A stretch of DNA of 64,000 bases, taken from the NCBI GenBank assembly GCA_032718475.1, contig JAUCBJ010006714.1, positions 62,001 through 126,000 of the forward strand. Reading direction: 5' to 3'. The notes beneath the pieces were generated by a model, which was given only the letters and a program-made list of their open reading frames with translations, searched no databases and was not told the DNA's origin. Of the stretch, positions 38,687-53,090 are shown in pieces (positions within the stretch are counted from its first letter, which is position 1; each line of letters starts with the position of its first letter). The DNA comes from Nemertoderma westbladi (Eukaryota; Xenacoelomorpha; Nemertodermatida; Nemertodermatidae). The position numbers and the translations under genes are program-made.

Positions 38687-41008
38687 TAGTTTTAGCCACT
38701 AACCGTAATGTAACAACGTCTACGCGTTTTAGTTTTAGCCACTATCCGTAATGTAACAACGTCTACGCGTTTTAGTTTTAGCCACTATCCGTAATGTAAC
38801 AACATCTACGCGTTTTAGTTTTAGCCACTATCCGTAATGTAACAACATCTACGCGTTTTAGTTTTAGCCACTAACCGTAATGTAACAACGTCTACGCGTT
38901 TTAGTTTTAGCCACTATCCGTAATGTAACAACATCTACGCGTTTTAGTTTTAGCCACTATCCGTAATGTAACAACGTCTACGCGTTTTAGTTTTAGCCAC
39001 TATCCGTAATGTAACAACATCTACGCGTTTTAGTTTTAGCCACTAACCGTAATGTAACAACATCTACGCGTTTTAGTTTTAGCCACTATCCGTAATGTAA
39101 CAACATCTACGCGTTTTAGTTTTAGCCACTAACCGTAATGTAACAACATCTACGCGTTTTAGTTTTAGCCACTAACCGTAATGTAACAACATCTACGCGT
39201 TTTAGTTTTAGCCACTATCCGTAATGTAACAACATCTACGCGTTTTAGTTTTAGCCACTAACCGTAATGTAACAACGTCTACGCGTTTTAGTTTTAGCCA
39301 CTATCCGTAATGTAACAACATCTACGCGTTTTAGTTTTAGCCACTATCCGTAATGTAACAACATCTACGCGTTTTAGTTTTAGCCACTAACCGTAATGTA
39401 ACAACGTCTACGCGTTTTAGTTTTAGCCACTATCCGTAATGTAACAACATCTACGCGTTTTAGTTTTAGCCACTATCCGTAATGTAACAACATCTACGCG
39501 TTTTAGTTTTAGCCACTATCCGTAATGTAACAACATCTACGCGTTTTAGTTTTAGCCACTAACCGTAATGTCACGACGTCTACGCGTTTTAGTTTTAGCC
39601 ACTATCCGTAATGTAACAACGTCTACGCGTTTTAGTTTTAGCCACTATCCGTAATGTAACAACGTCTACGCGTTTTAGTTTTAGCCACTATCCGTAATGT
39701 AACAACGTCTACGCGTTTTAGTTTTAGCCACTAACCGTAATGTAACAACGTCTACGCGTTTTAGTTTTAGCCACTATCCGTAATGTAACAACATCTACGC
39801 GTTTTAGTTTTAGCCACTATCCGTAATGTAACAACATCTACGCGTTTTAGTTTTAGCCACTATCCGTAATGTAACAACATCTACGCGTTTTAGTTTTAGC
39901 CACTAACCGTAATGTCACGACGTCTACGCGTTTTAGTTTTAGCCACTATCCGTAATGTAACAACGTCTACGCGTTTTAGTTTTAGCCACTATCCGTAATG
40001 TAACAACGTCTACGCGTTTTAGTTTTAGCCACTATCCGTAATGTCCCAACGTCTACGCGTTTTAGTTTTAGCCACTATCCGTAATGTAACAACATCTATG
40101 CGTTTTAGTTTTAGCCACTATCCGTAATGTAACAACATCTACGCGTTTTAGTTTTAGCCACTATCCGTAATGTAACAACATCTACGCGTTTTAGTTTTAG
40201 CCACTATCCGTAATGTAACAACATCTACGCGTTTTAGTTTTAGCCACTATCCGTAATGTAACAACATCTACGCGTTTTAGTTTTAGCCACTAACCGTAAT
40301 GTCACGACGTCTACGCGTTTTAGTTTTAGCCACTATCCGTAATGTAACAACATCTACGCGTTTTAGTTTTAGCCACTATCCGTAATGTCCCAACGTCTAC
40401 GCGTTTTAGTTTTAGCCACTATCCGTAATGTAACAACATCTACGCGTTTTAGTTTTAGCCACTATCCGTAATGTAACAACATCTACGCGTTTTAGTTTTA
40501 GCCACTATCCGTAATGTAACAACATCTACGCGTTTTAGTTTTAGCCACTAACCGTAATGTCACGACGTCTACGCGTTTTAGTTTTAGCCACTATCCGTAA
40601 TGTCCCAACGTCTACGCGTTTTAGTTTTAGCCACTATCCGTAATGTAACAACATCTACGCGTTTTAGTTTTAGCCACTAACCGTAATGTCACGACGTCTA
40701 CGCGTTTTAGTTTTAGCCACTAACCGTAATGTAACAACGTCTACGCGTTTTAGTTTTAGCCACTATCCGTAATGTAACAACATCTACGCGTTTTAGTTTT
40801 AGCCACTAACCGTAATGTAACAACGTCTACGCGTTTTAGTTTTAGCCACTATCCGTAATGTCACAACATCTACGCGTTTTAGTTTTAGCCACTAACCGTA
40901 ATGTAACAACGTCTACGCGTTTTAGTTTTAGCCACTATCCGTAATGTCACAACATCTACGCGTTTTAGTTTTAGCCACTAACCGTAATGTCACAACGTCT
41001 ACACGTTT
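37311..41008. repeat. Duplicated 12-unit segment, 74-unit (3,182-bp) period
   Basis: Segments 37,311-37,826 and 40,493-41,008 (516 bp each) share the same order of 12 units, including two TATCC-GTCACAACATC units. The only difference noted is G38A (ACACG) in the last unit of the second. The copy-2 counterpart of that unit (about 52,360) has ACGCG, so the G38A arose after the 12-kb duplication. Confidence 0.88.
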
Positions 41009-44000
41009 TAGTTTTAGCCACTATCCGTAATGTCCCAACGTCTACGCGTTTTAGTTTTAGCCACTATCCGTAATGTAACAACATCTACGCGTTTTAGTTT
41101 TAGCCACTAACCGTAATGTAACAACGTCTACGCGTTTTAGTTTTAGCCACTATCCGTAATGTCACAACATCTACGCGTTTTAGTTTTAGCCACTAACCGT
41201 AATGTCACAACGTCTACGCGTTTTAGTTTTAGCCACTAACCGTAATGTCACGACGTCTACGCGTTTTAGTTTTAGCCACTATCCGTAATGTCACAACATC
41301 TACGCGTTTTAGTTTTAGCCACTATCCGTAATGTAACAACGTCTACGCGTTTTAGTTTTAGCCACTAACCGTAATGTCACAACGTCTACGCGTTTTAGTT
41401 TTAGCCACTATCCGTAATGTAACAACGTCTACGCGTTTTAGTTTTAGCCACTAACCGTAATGTCACGACGTCTACGCGTTTTAGTTTTAGCCACTAACCG
41501 TAATGTCACGACGTCAACGCGTTTTAGTTTTAGCCACTATCCGTAATGTAACAACGTCTACGCGTTTTAGTTTTAGCCACTATCCGTAATGTAACAACGT
41601 CTACGCGTTTTAGTTTTAGCCACTATCCGTAATGTAACAACATCTACGCGTTTTAGTTTTAGCCACTATCCGTAATGTCACAACGTCTACGCGTTTTAGT
41701 TTTAGCCACTAACCGTAATGTCACGACGTCTACGCGTTTTAGTTTTAGCCACTATCCGTAATGTCCCAACGTCTACGCGTTTTAGTTTTAGCCACTATCC
41801 GTAATGTAACAACGTCTACGCGTTTTAGTTTTAGCCACTATCCGTAATGTAACAACGTCTACGCGTTTTAGTTTTAGCCACTATCCGTAATGTAACAACG
41901 TCTACGCGTTTTAGTTTTAGCCACTATCCGTAATGTAACAACGTCTACGCGTTTTAGTTTTAGCCACTATCCGTAATGTAACAACATCTACGCGTTTTAG
42001 TTTTAGCCACTATCCGTAATGTAACAACGTCTACGCGTTTTAGTTTTAGCCACTATCCGTAATGTAACAACATCTACGCGTTTTAGTTTTAGCCACTATC
42101 CGTAATGTAACAACATCTACGCGTTTTAGTTTTAGCCACTATCCGTAATGTCACAACGTCTACGCGTTTTAGTTTTAGCCACTATCCGTAATGTAACAAC
42201 GTCTACGCGTTTTAGTTTTAGCCACTATCCGTAATGTAACAACGTCTACGCGTTTTAGTTTTAGCCACTATCCGTAATGTAACAACGTCTACGCGTTTTA
42301 GTTTTAGCCACTATCCGTAATGTAACAACGTCTACGCGTTTTAGTTTTAGCCACTATCCGTAATGTAACAACGTCTACGCGTTTTAGTTTTAGCCACTAT
42401 CCGTAATGTAACAACGTCTACGCGTTTTAGTTTTAGCCACTAACCGTAATGTAACAACGTCTACGTGTTTTAGTTTTAGCCACTATCCGTAATGTCACGA
42501 CGTCTACGCGTTTTAGTTTTAGCCACTATCCGTAATGTAACAACATCTACGTGTTTTAGTTTTAGCCACTAACCGTAATGTAACAACGTCTACGCGTTTT
42601 AGTTTTAGCCACTAACCGTAATGTCACAACGTCTACGCGTTTTAGTTTTAGCCACTATCCGTAATGTCCCAACGTCTACGCGTTTTAGTTTTAGCCACTA
42701 TCCGTAATGTAACAACATCTACGCGTTTTAGTTTTAGCCACTATCCGTAATGTCCCAACGTCTACGCGTTTTAGTTTTAGCCACTATCCGTAATGTAACA
42801 ACATCTACGCGTTTTAGTTTTAGCCACTATCCGTAATGTCCCAACGTCTACGCGTTTTAGTTTTAGCCACTATCCGTAATGTCCCAACGTCTACGCGTTT
42901 TAGTTTTAGCCACTATCCGTAATGTAACAACATCTACGCGTTTTAGTTTTAGCCACTATCCGTAATGTCCCAACGTCTACGCGTTTTAGTTTTAGCCACT
43001 ATCCGTAATGTAACAACGTCTACGCGTTTTAGTTTTAGCCACTATCCGTAATGTAACAACATCTACGCGTTTTAGTTTTAGCCACTATCCGTAATGTAAC
43101 AACGTCTACGCGTTTTAGTTTTAGCCACTATCCGTAATGTCCCAACGTCTACGCGTTTTAGTTTTAGCCACTATCCGTAATGTAACAACATCTACGCGTT
43201 TTAGTTTTAGCCACTATCCGTAATGTCCCAACGTCTACGCGTTTTAGTTTTAGCCACTATCCGTAATGTAACAACATCTACGCGTTTTAGTTTTAGCCAC
43301 TAACCGTAATGTCACGACGTCTACGCGTTTTAGTTTTAGCCACTAACCGTAATGTAACAACGTCTACGCGTTTTAGTTTTAGCCACTATCCGTAATGTAA
43401 CAACGTCTACGCGTTTTAGTTTTAGCCACTATCCGTAATGTAACAACGTCTACGCGTTTTAGTTTTAGCCACTAACCGTAATGTCACGACGTCTACGCGT
43501 TTTAGTTTTAGCCACTAACCGTAATGTAACAACGTCTACGCGTTTTAGTTTTAGCCACTATCCGTAATGTAACAACATCTACGCGTTTTAGTTTTAGCCA
43601 CTAACCGTAATGTCACAACGTCTACGCGTTTTAGTTTTAGCCACTAACCGTAATGTCACGACGTCTACGCGTTTTAGTTTTAGCCACTATCCGTAATGTA
43701 ACAACGTCTACGCGTTTTAGTTTTAGCCACTATCCGTAATGTAACAACATCTACGCGTTTTAGTTTTAGCCACTATCCGTAATGTAACAACGTCTACGCG
43801 TTTTAGTTTTAGCCACTATCCGTAATGTAACAACATCTACGTGTTTTAGTTTTAGCCACTATCCGTAATGTAACAACATCTACGCGTTTTAGTTTTAGCC
43901 ACTATCCGTAATGTAACAACGTCTACGCGTTTTAGTTTTAGCCACTATCCGTAATGTAACAACATCTACGCGTTTTAGTTTTAGCCACTATCCGTAATGT

Positions 44001-44147
44001 AACAACGTCTACGCGTTTTAGTTTTAGCCACTATCCGTAATGTAACAACATCTACGCGTTTTAGTTTTAGCCACTATCCGTAATGTAACAACGTCTACGC
44101 GTTTTAGTTTTAGCCACTATCCGTAATGTAACAACGTCTACGCGTTT

Positions 44148-44276
44148 TAGTTTTAGCCACTATCCGTAATGTAACAACATCTACGCGTTTTAGTTTTAGC
44201 CACTATCCGTAATGTAACAACGTCTACACGTTTTAGTTTTAGCCACTATCCGTAATGTAACAACATCTACGCGTTT
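44148..44276. repeat. Three-unit junction between the two 12-kb copies
   Basis: Three units (TATCC-CATC, TATCC-CGTC-ACACG, TATCC-CATC) separate the last clearly aligned unit of copy 1 from the first of copy 2. The ACACG unit resembles those just left of copy 1 (about 31,929 and 32,101), so the exact crossover may lie within these units and cannot be fixed to the base. Confidence 0.7.
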
Positions 44277-45093
44277 TAGTTTTAGCCACTATCCGTAATG
44301 TAACAACATCTACGCGTTTTAGTTTTAGCCACTATCCGTAATGTAACAACATCTACGCGTTTTAGTTTTAGCCACTATCCGTAATGTCACGACGTCTACG
44401 CGTTTTAGTTTTAGCCACTATCCGTAATGTCACGACGTCTACGCGTTTTAGTTTTAGCCACTAACCGTAATGTAACAACATCTACGCGTTTTAGTTTTAG
44501 CCACTATCCGTAATGTAACAACGTCTACGCGTTTTAGTTTTAGCCACTATCCGTAATGTAACAACGTCTACGCGTTTTAGTTTTAGCCACTATCCGTAAT
44601 GTAACAACGTCTACGCGTTTTAGTTTTAGCCACTATCCGTAATGTAACAACGTCTACGCGTTTTAGTTTTAGCCACCAACCGTAATGTCACAACGTCTAC
44701 GCGTTTTAGTTTTAGCCACTAACCGTAATGTCCCAACGTCTACGCGTTTTAGTTTTAGCCACTATCCGTAATGTAACAACGTCTACGCGTTTTAGTTTTA
44801 GCCACTATCCGTAATGTAACAACGTCTACGCGTTTTAGTTTTAGCCACTATCCGTAATGTAACAACGTCTACGCGTTTTAGTTTTAGCCACTATCCGTAA
44901 TGTAACAACGTCTACGCGTTTTAGTTTTAGCCACTATCCGTAATGTAACAACATCTACGCGTTTTAGTTTTAGCCACCAACCGTAATGTCACGACGTCAA
45001 CGCCTTTTAGTTTTAGCCACTATCCGTAATGTCCCAACGTCTACGCGTTTTAGTTTTAGCCACTATCCGTAATGTCACAACGTCTACGCGTTT

Positions 45094-45135
45094 TAGTTTT
45101 AGCCACTATCCGTAATGTAACAACGTCTACGGTTT
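45094..45135. repeat. Solitary 42-bp unit (ACGG in place of ACGCG)
   Basis: This is the only shortened unit outside the CCACCACC class. One C is missing from the CGCG of the unit (CTACGGTTTT), removing one CpG and the ACGCGT palindrome. The matching unit in copy 1 (start 33,054) is full length, so the deletion arose after the 12-kb duplication, or is a sequencing or consensus error. Confidence 0.9.
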
Positions 45136-46210
45136 TAGTTTTAGCCACTATCCGTAATGTAACAACATCTACGCGTTTTAGTTTTAGCCACTATCCGTAA
45201 TGTCACAACGTCTACGCGTTTTAGTTTTAGCCACTATCCGTAATGTAACAACGTCTACACGTTTTAGTTTTAGCCACTATCCGTAATGTCACAACGTCTA
45301 CGCGTTTTAGTTTTAGCCACTATCCGTAATGTCACAACGTCTACGCGTTTTAGTTTTAGCCACTAACCGTAATGTCACAACGTCTACGCGTTTTAGTTTT
45401 AGCCACTAACCGTAATGTCACAACGTCTACGCGTTTTAGTTTTAGCCACTAACCGTAATGTCACAACGTCTACGCGTTTTAGTTTTAGCCACTATCCGTA
45501 ATGTAACAACGTCTACGCGTTTTAGTTTTAGCCACTATCCGTAATGTAACAACGTCTACGCGTTTTAGTTTTAGCCACTATCCGTAATGTAACAACGTCT
45601 ACGCGTTTTAGTTTTAGCCACTATCCGTAATGTAACAACGTCTACGCGTTTTAGTTTTAGCCACTATCCGTAATGTAACAACATCTACGCGTTTTAGTTT
45701 TAGCCACTATCCGTAATGTCACAACGTCTACGCGTTTTAGTTTTAGCCACTATCCGTAATGTAACAACGTCTACACGTTTTAGTTTTAGCCACCAACCGT
45801 AATGTCACAACGTCTACGCGTTTTAGTTTTAGCCACTATCCGTAATGTCACAACGTCTACGCGTTTTAGTTTTAGCCACTAACCGTAATGTCACAACGTC
45901 TACGCGTTTTAGTTTTAGCCACTAACCGTAATGTCACAACGTCTACGCGTTTTAGTTTTAGCCACTATCCGTAATGTAACAACGTCTACGCGTTTTAGTT
46001 TTAGCCACTATCCGTAATGTAACAACGTCTACGCGTTTTAGTTTTAGCCACTATCCGTAATGTAACAACGTCTACGCGTTTTAGTTTTAGCCACTATCCG
46101 TAATGTAACAACGTCTACGCGTTTTAGTTTTAGCCACTATCCGTAATGTAACAACGTCTACGCGTTTTAGTTTTAGCCACTAACCGTAATGTCACGACGT
46201 CTACGCGTTT

Positions 46211-46726
46211 TAGTTTTAGCCACTATCCGTAATGTAACAACGTCTACACGTTTTAGTTTTAGCCACCAACCGTAATGTCACAACGTCTACGCGTTTTAGT
46301 TTTAGCCACCAACCGTAATGTCACAACGTCTACGCGTTTTAGTTTTAGCCACTATCCGTAATGTAACAACGTCTACACGTTTTAGTTTTAGCCACCAACC
46401 GTAATGTCACAACGTCTACGCGTTTTAGTTTTAGCCACCAACCGTAATGTCACAACGTCTACGCGTTTTAGTTTTAGCCACTATCCGTAATGTAACAACG
46501 TCTACACGTTTTAGTTTTAGCCACCAACCGTAATGTCACAACGTCTACGCGTTTTAGTTTTAGCCACCAACCGTAATGTCACAACGTCTACGCGTTTTAG
46601 TTTTAGCCACTATCCGTAATGTAACAACGTCTACACGTTTTAGTTTTAGCCACCAACCGTAATGTCACAACGTCTACGCGTTTTAGTTTTAGCCACCAAC
46701 CGTAATGTCACAACGTCTACGCGTTT
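46211..46726. repeat. Trimeric higher-order repeat in copy 2 (129 bp, four copies)
   Basis: This is the counterpart of 34,172-34,687 at an offset of 12,039. The ACACG marker begins at 46,245 and recurs every 129 bases four times, with the same two CCACCAACC units between. The number of trimers has not changed since the large duplication. Confidence 0.95.
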
Positions 46727-49700
46727 TAGTTTTAGCCACTATCCGTAATGTCACAACGTCTACGCGTTTTAGTTTTAGCCACTAACCGTAATGTAACAAC
46801 GTCTACGCGTTTTAGTTTTAGCCACTATCCGTAATGTAACAACATCTACGCGTTTTAGTTTTAGCCACTAACCGTAATGTCACGACGTCTACGCGTTTTA
46901 GTTTTAGCCACTATCCGTAATGTAACAACGTCTACGCGTTTTAGTTTTAGCCACTAACCGTAATGTAACAACATCTACGCGTTTTAGTTTTAGCCACTAA
47001 CCGTAATGTCACAACGTCTACGCGTTTTAGTTTTAGCCACTATCCGTAATGTAACAACGTCTACGCGTTTTAGTTTTAGCCACTATCCGTAATGTAACAA
47101 CGTCTACGCGTTTTAGTTTTAGCCACTAACCGTAATGTCACGACGTCTACGCGTTTTAGTTTTAGCCACTATCCGTAATGTCCCAACGTCTACGCGTTTT
47201 AGTTTTAGCCACTAACCGTAATGTCACAACGTCTACGCGTTTTAGTTTTAGCCACTAACCGTAATGTCACAACGTCTACGCGTTTTAGTTTTAGCCACTA
47301 ACCGTAATGTCACAACGTCTACGCGTTTTAGTTTTAGCCACTATCCGTAATGTCCCAACGTCTACGCGTTTTAGTTTTAGCCACTATCCGTAATGTAACA
47401 ACGTCTACGCGTTTTAGTTTTAGCCACTATCCGTAATGTAACAACGTCTACGCGTTTTAGTTTTAGCCACTAACCGTAATGTCACAACGTCTACGCGTTT
47501 TAGTTTTAGCCACTATCCGTAATGTAACAACATCTACGCGTTTTAGTTTTAGCCACTAACCGTAATGTAACAACGTCTACGCGTTTTAGTTTTAGCCACT
47601 AACCGTAATGTAACAACGTCTACGCGTTTTAGTTTTAGCCACTAACCGTAATGTCACAACGTCTACGCGTTTTAGTTTTAGCCACTATCCGTAATGTAAC
47701 AACGTCTACGCGTTTTAGTTTTAGCCACTATCCGTAATGTAACAACATCTACGCGTTTTAGTTTTAGCCACTATCCGTAATGTCCCAACGTCTACGCGTT
47801 TTAGTTTTAGCCACTAACCGTAATGTCACGACGTCTACGCGTTTTAGTTTTAGCCACTATCCGTAATGTCCCAACGTCTACGCGTTTTAGTTTTAGCCAC
47901 TATCCGTAATGTCCCAACGTCTACGCGTTTTAGTTTTAGCCACTATCCGTAATGTAACAACGTCTACGCGTTTTAGTTTTAGCCACTAACCGTAATGTCA
48001 CAACGTCTACGCGTTTTAGTTTTAGCCACTAACCGTAATGTCACAACGTCTACGCGTTTTAGTTTTAGCCACTATCCGTAATGTAACAACGTCTACGCGT
48101 TTTAGTTTTAGCCACTATCCGTAATGTAACAACATCTACGCGTTTTAGTTTTAGCCACTATCCGTAATGTCCCAACGTCTACGCGTTTTAGTTTTAGCCA
48201 CTAACCGTAATGTCACGACGTCTACGCGTTTTAGTTTTAGCCACTATCCGTAATGTCCCAACGTCTACGCGTTTTAGTTTTAGCCACTATCCGTAATGTC
48301 CCAACGTCTACGCGTTTTAGTTTTAGCCACTATCCGTAATGTAACAACGTCTACGCGTTTTAGTTTTAGCCACTAACCGTAATGTCACAACGTCTACGCG
48401 TTTTAGTTTTAGCCACTATCCGTAATGTCCCAACGTCTACGCGTTTTAGTTTTAGCCACTATCCGTAATGTAACAACGTCTACGCGTTTTAGTTTTAGCC
48501 ACTATCCGTAATGTAACAACATCTACGCGTTTTAGTTTTAGCCACTATCCGTAATGTCACAACGTTTAAGCGTTTTAGTTTTAGCCACTATCCGTAATGT
48601 AACAACATCTACGCGTTTTAGTTTTAGCCACTATCCGTAATGTAACAACGTCTACGCGTTTTAGTTTTAGCCACTATCCGTAATGTCCCAACGTCTACGC
48701 GTTTTAGTTTTAGCCACTATCCGTAATGTAACAACATCTACGCGTTTTAGTTTTAGCCACTATCCGTAATGTCACAACGTCTACGCGTTTTAGTTTTAGC
48801 CACTAACCGTAATGTCCCAACGTCTACGCGTTTTAGTTTTAGCCACTATCCGTAATGTAACAACATCTACGCGTTTTAGTTTTAGCCACTATCCGTAATG
48901 TCACAACGTCTACGCGTTTTAGTTTTAGCCACTATCCGTAATGTCCCAACGTCTACGCGTTTTAGTTTTAGCCACTATCCGTAATGTAACAACATCTACG
49001 CGTTTTAGTTTTAGCCACTATCCGTAATGTCACAACGTCTACGCCTTTTAGTTTTAGCCACTATCCGTAATGTCCCAACGTCTACGCGTTTTAGTTTTAG
49101 CCACTATCCGTAATGTAACAACATCTACGCGTTTTAGTTTTAGCCACTATCCGTAATGTCACAACGTCTACGCGTTTTAGTTTTAGCCACTATCCGTAAT
49201 GTCCCAACGTCTACGCGTTTTAGTTTTAGCCACTATCCGTAATGTAACAACATCTACGCGTTTTAGTTTTAGCCACTATCCGTAATGTCACAACGTCTAC
49301 GCGTTTTAGTTTTAGCCACTATCCGTAATGTCCCAACGTCTACGCGTTTTAGTTTTAGCCACTATCCGTAATGTAACAACATCTACGCGTTTTAGTTTTA
49401 GCCACTAACCGTAATGTCACGACGTCTACGCGTTTTAGTTTTAGCCACTATCCGTAATGTCCCAACGTCTACGCGTTTTAGTTTTAGCCACTATCCGTAA
49501 TGTAACAACATCTACGCGTTTTAGTTTTAGCCACTAACCGTAATGTCACGACGTCTACGCGTTTTAGTTTTAGCCACTAACCGTAATGTAACAACGTCTA
49601 CGCGTTTTAGTTTTAGCCACTATCCGTAATGTAACAACATCTACGCGTTTTAGTTTTAGCCACTAACCGTAATGTAACAACGTCTACGCGTTTTAGTTTT

Positions 49701-52700
49701 AGCCACTATCCGTAATGTCACAACATCTACGCGTTTTAGTTTTAGCCACTAACCGTAATGTAACAACGTCTACGCGTTTTAGTTTTAGCCACTATCCGTA
49801 ATGTCACAACATCTACGCGTTTTAGTTTTAGCCACTAACCGTAATGTCACAACGTCTACGCGTTTTAGTTTTAGCCACTAACCGTAATGTAACAACGTCT
49901 ACGCGTTTTAGTTTTAGCCACTATCCGTAATGTCACAACATCTACGCGTTTTAGTTTTAGCCACTAACCGTAATGTAACAACGTCTACGCGTTTTAGTTT
50001 TAGCCACTAACCGTAATGTCACAACGTCTACGCGTTTTAGTTTTAGCCACTAACCGTAATGTCACAACGTCTACGCGTTTTAGTTTTAGCCACTATCCGT
50101 AATGTAACAACGTCTACGCGTTTTAGTTTTAGCCACTATCCGTAATGTAACAACATCTACGCGTTTTAGTTTTAGCCACTATCCGTAATGTCCCAACGTC
50201 TACGCGTTTTAGTTTTAGCCACTAACCGTAATGTCACGACGTCTACGCGTTTTAGTTTTAGCCACTATCCGTAATGTCCCAACGTCTACGCGTTTTAGTT
50301 TTAGCCACTATCCGTAATGTCCCAACGTCTACGCGTTTTAGTTTTAGCCACTATCCGTAATGTAACAACGTCTACGCGTTTTAGTTTTAGCCACTAACCG
50401 TAATGTCACAACGTCTACGCGTTTTAGTTTTAGCCACTATCCGTAATGTCCCAACGTCTACGCGTTTTAGTTTTAGCCACTATCCGTAATGTAACAACGT
50501 CTACGCGTTTTAGTTTTAGCCACTATCCGTAATGTAACAACATCTACGCGTTTTAGTTTTAGCCACTATCCGTAATGTCACAACGTTTAAGCGTTTTAGT
50601 TTTAGCCACTATCCGTAATGTAACAACATCTACGCGTTTTAGTTTTAGCCACTATCCGTAATGTAACAACGTCTACGCGTTTTAGTTTTAGCCACTATCC
50701 GTAATGTCCCAACGTCTACGCGTTTTAGTTTTAGCCACTAACCGTAATGTAACAACGTCTACGCGTTTTAGTTTTAGCCACTATCCGTAATGTAACAACA
50801 TCTACGCGTTTTAGTTTTAGCCACTATCCGTAATGTAACAACATCTACGCGTTTTAGTTTTAGCCACTATCCGTAATGTAACAACATCTACGCGTTTTAG
50901 TTTTAGCCACTAACCGTAATGTCACGACGTCTACGCGTTTTAGTTTTAGCCACTATCCGTAATGTAACAACGTCTACGCGTTTTAGTTTTAGCCACTATC
51001 CGTAATGTAACAACGTCTACGCGTTTTAGTTTTAGCCACTATCCGTAATGTAACAACGTCTACGCGTTTTAGTTTTAGCCACTAACCGTAATGTAACAAC
51101 GTCTACGCGTTTTAGTTTTAGCCACTATCCGTAATGTAACAACATCTACGCGTTTTAGTTTTAGCCACTATCCGTAATGTAACAACATCTACGCGTTTTA
51201 GTTTTAGCCACTATCCGTAATGTAACAACATCTACGCGTTTTAGTTTTAGCCACTAACCGTAATGTCACGACGTCTACGCGTTTTAGTTTTAGCCACTAT
51301 CCGTAATGTAACAACGTCTACGCGTTTTAGTTTTAGCCACTATCCGTAATGTAACAACGTCTACGCGTTTTAGTTTTAGCCACTATCCGTAATGTCCCAA
51401 CGTCTACGCGTTTTAGTTTTAGCCACTATCCGTAATGTAACAACATCTACGCGTTTTAGTTTTAGCCACTATCCGTAATGTAACAACATCTACGCGTTTT
51501 AGTTTTAGCCACTATCCGTAATGTAACAACATCTACGCGTTTTAGTTTTAGCCACTATCCGTAATGTAACAACATCTACGCGTTTTAGTTTTAGCCACTA
51601 TCCGTAATGTAACAACATCTACGCGTTTTAGTTTTAGCCACTAACCGTAATGTCACGACGTCTACGCGTTTTAGTTTTAGCCACTATCCGTAATGTAACA
51701 ACATCTACGCGTTTTAGTTTTAGCCACTATCCGTAATGTCCCAACGTCTACGCGTTTTAGTTTTAGCCACTATCCGTAATGTAACAACATCTACGCGTTT
51801 TAGTTTTAGCCACTATCCGTAATGTAACAACATCTACGCGTTTTAGTTTTAGCCACTATCCGTAATGTAACAACATCTACGCGTTTTAGTTTTAGCCACT
51901 AACCGTAATGTCACGACGTCTACGCGTTTTAGTTTTAGCCACTATCCGTAATGTCCCAACGTCTACGCGTTTTAGTTTTAGCCACTATCCGTAATGTAAC
52001 AACATCTACGCGTTTTAGTTTTAGCCACTAACCGTAATGTCACGACGTCTACGCGTTTTAGTTTTAGCCACTAACCGTAATGTAACAACGTCTACGCGTT
52101 TTAGTTTTAGCCACTATCCGTAATGTAACAACATCTACGCGTTTTAGTTTTAGCCACTAACCGTAATGTAACAACGTCTACGCGTTTTAGTTTTAGCCAC
52201 TATCCGTAATGTCACAACATCTACGCGTTTTAGTTTTAGCCACTAACCGTAATGTAACAACGTCTACGCGTTTTAGTTTTAGCCACTATCCGTAATGTCA
52301 CAACATCTACGCGTTTTAGTTTTAGCCACTAACCGTAATGTCACAACGTCTACGCGTTTTAGTTTTAGCCACTATCCGTAATGTCCCAACGTCTACGCGT
52401 TTTAGTTTTAGCCACTATCCGTAATGTAACAACATCTACGCGTTTTAGTTTTAGCCACTAACCGTAATGTAACAACGTCTACGCGTTTTAGTTTTAGCCA
52501 CTATCCGTAATGTCACAACATCTACGCGTTTTAGTTTTAGCCACTAACCGTAATGTCACAACGTCTACGCGTTTTAGTTTTAGCCACTAACCGTAATGTC
52601 ACGACGTCTACGCGTTTTAGTTTTAGCCACTATCCGTAATGTCACAACATCTACGCGTTTTAGTTTTAGCCACTATCCGTAATGTAACAACGTCTACGCG

Positions 52701-53090
52701 TTTTAGTTTTAGCCACTAACCGTAATGTCACAACGTCTACGCGTTTTAGTTTTAGCCACTATCCGTAATGTAACAACGTCTACGCGTTTTAGTTTTAGCC
52801 ACTAACCGTAATGTCACGACGTCTACGCGTTTTAGTTTTAGCCACTAACCGTAATGTCACGACGTCAACGCGTTTTAGTTTTAGCCACTATCCGTAATGT
52901 AACAACGTCTACGCGTTTTAGTTTTAGCCACTATCCGTAATGTAACAACGTCTACGCGTTTTAGTTTTAGCCACTATCCGTAATGTAACAACATCTACGC
53001 GTTTTAGTTTTAGCCACTATCCGTAATGTCACAACGTCTACGCGTTTTAGTTTTAGCCACTAACCGTAATGTCACGACGTCTACGCGTTT

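Larger units (their letters stand above)
32237..44147. repeat. Copy 1 of a ~12-kb tandemly duplicated block (277 units)
   Basis: This 11,911-bp block corresponds to 44,277-56,057. In 32,237-38,729 the offset is 12,040 bases (280 units), falling to 12,039 after the 42-bp unit of copy 2; line-by-line comparison found that deletion as the only difference. The next 16 units (38,730-39,417) are absent from copy 2; alignment then resumes at an offset of 11,351. Private point changes in copy 1 include TATGCG (C37T, about 40,097) and ACACG (G38A, about 41,001). Rare markers shared with copy 2 include CAACGCC (about 45,001 minus 12,040), TACGCCTTTT (37,001), GTTTAAG (36,494 and 38,515 units) and ACGTG (42,461). 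Confidence 0.93.
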
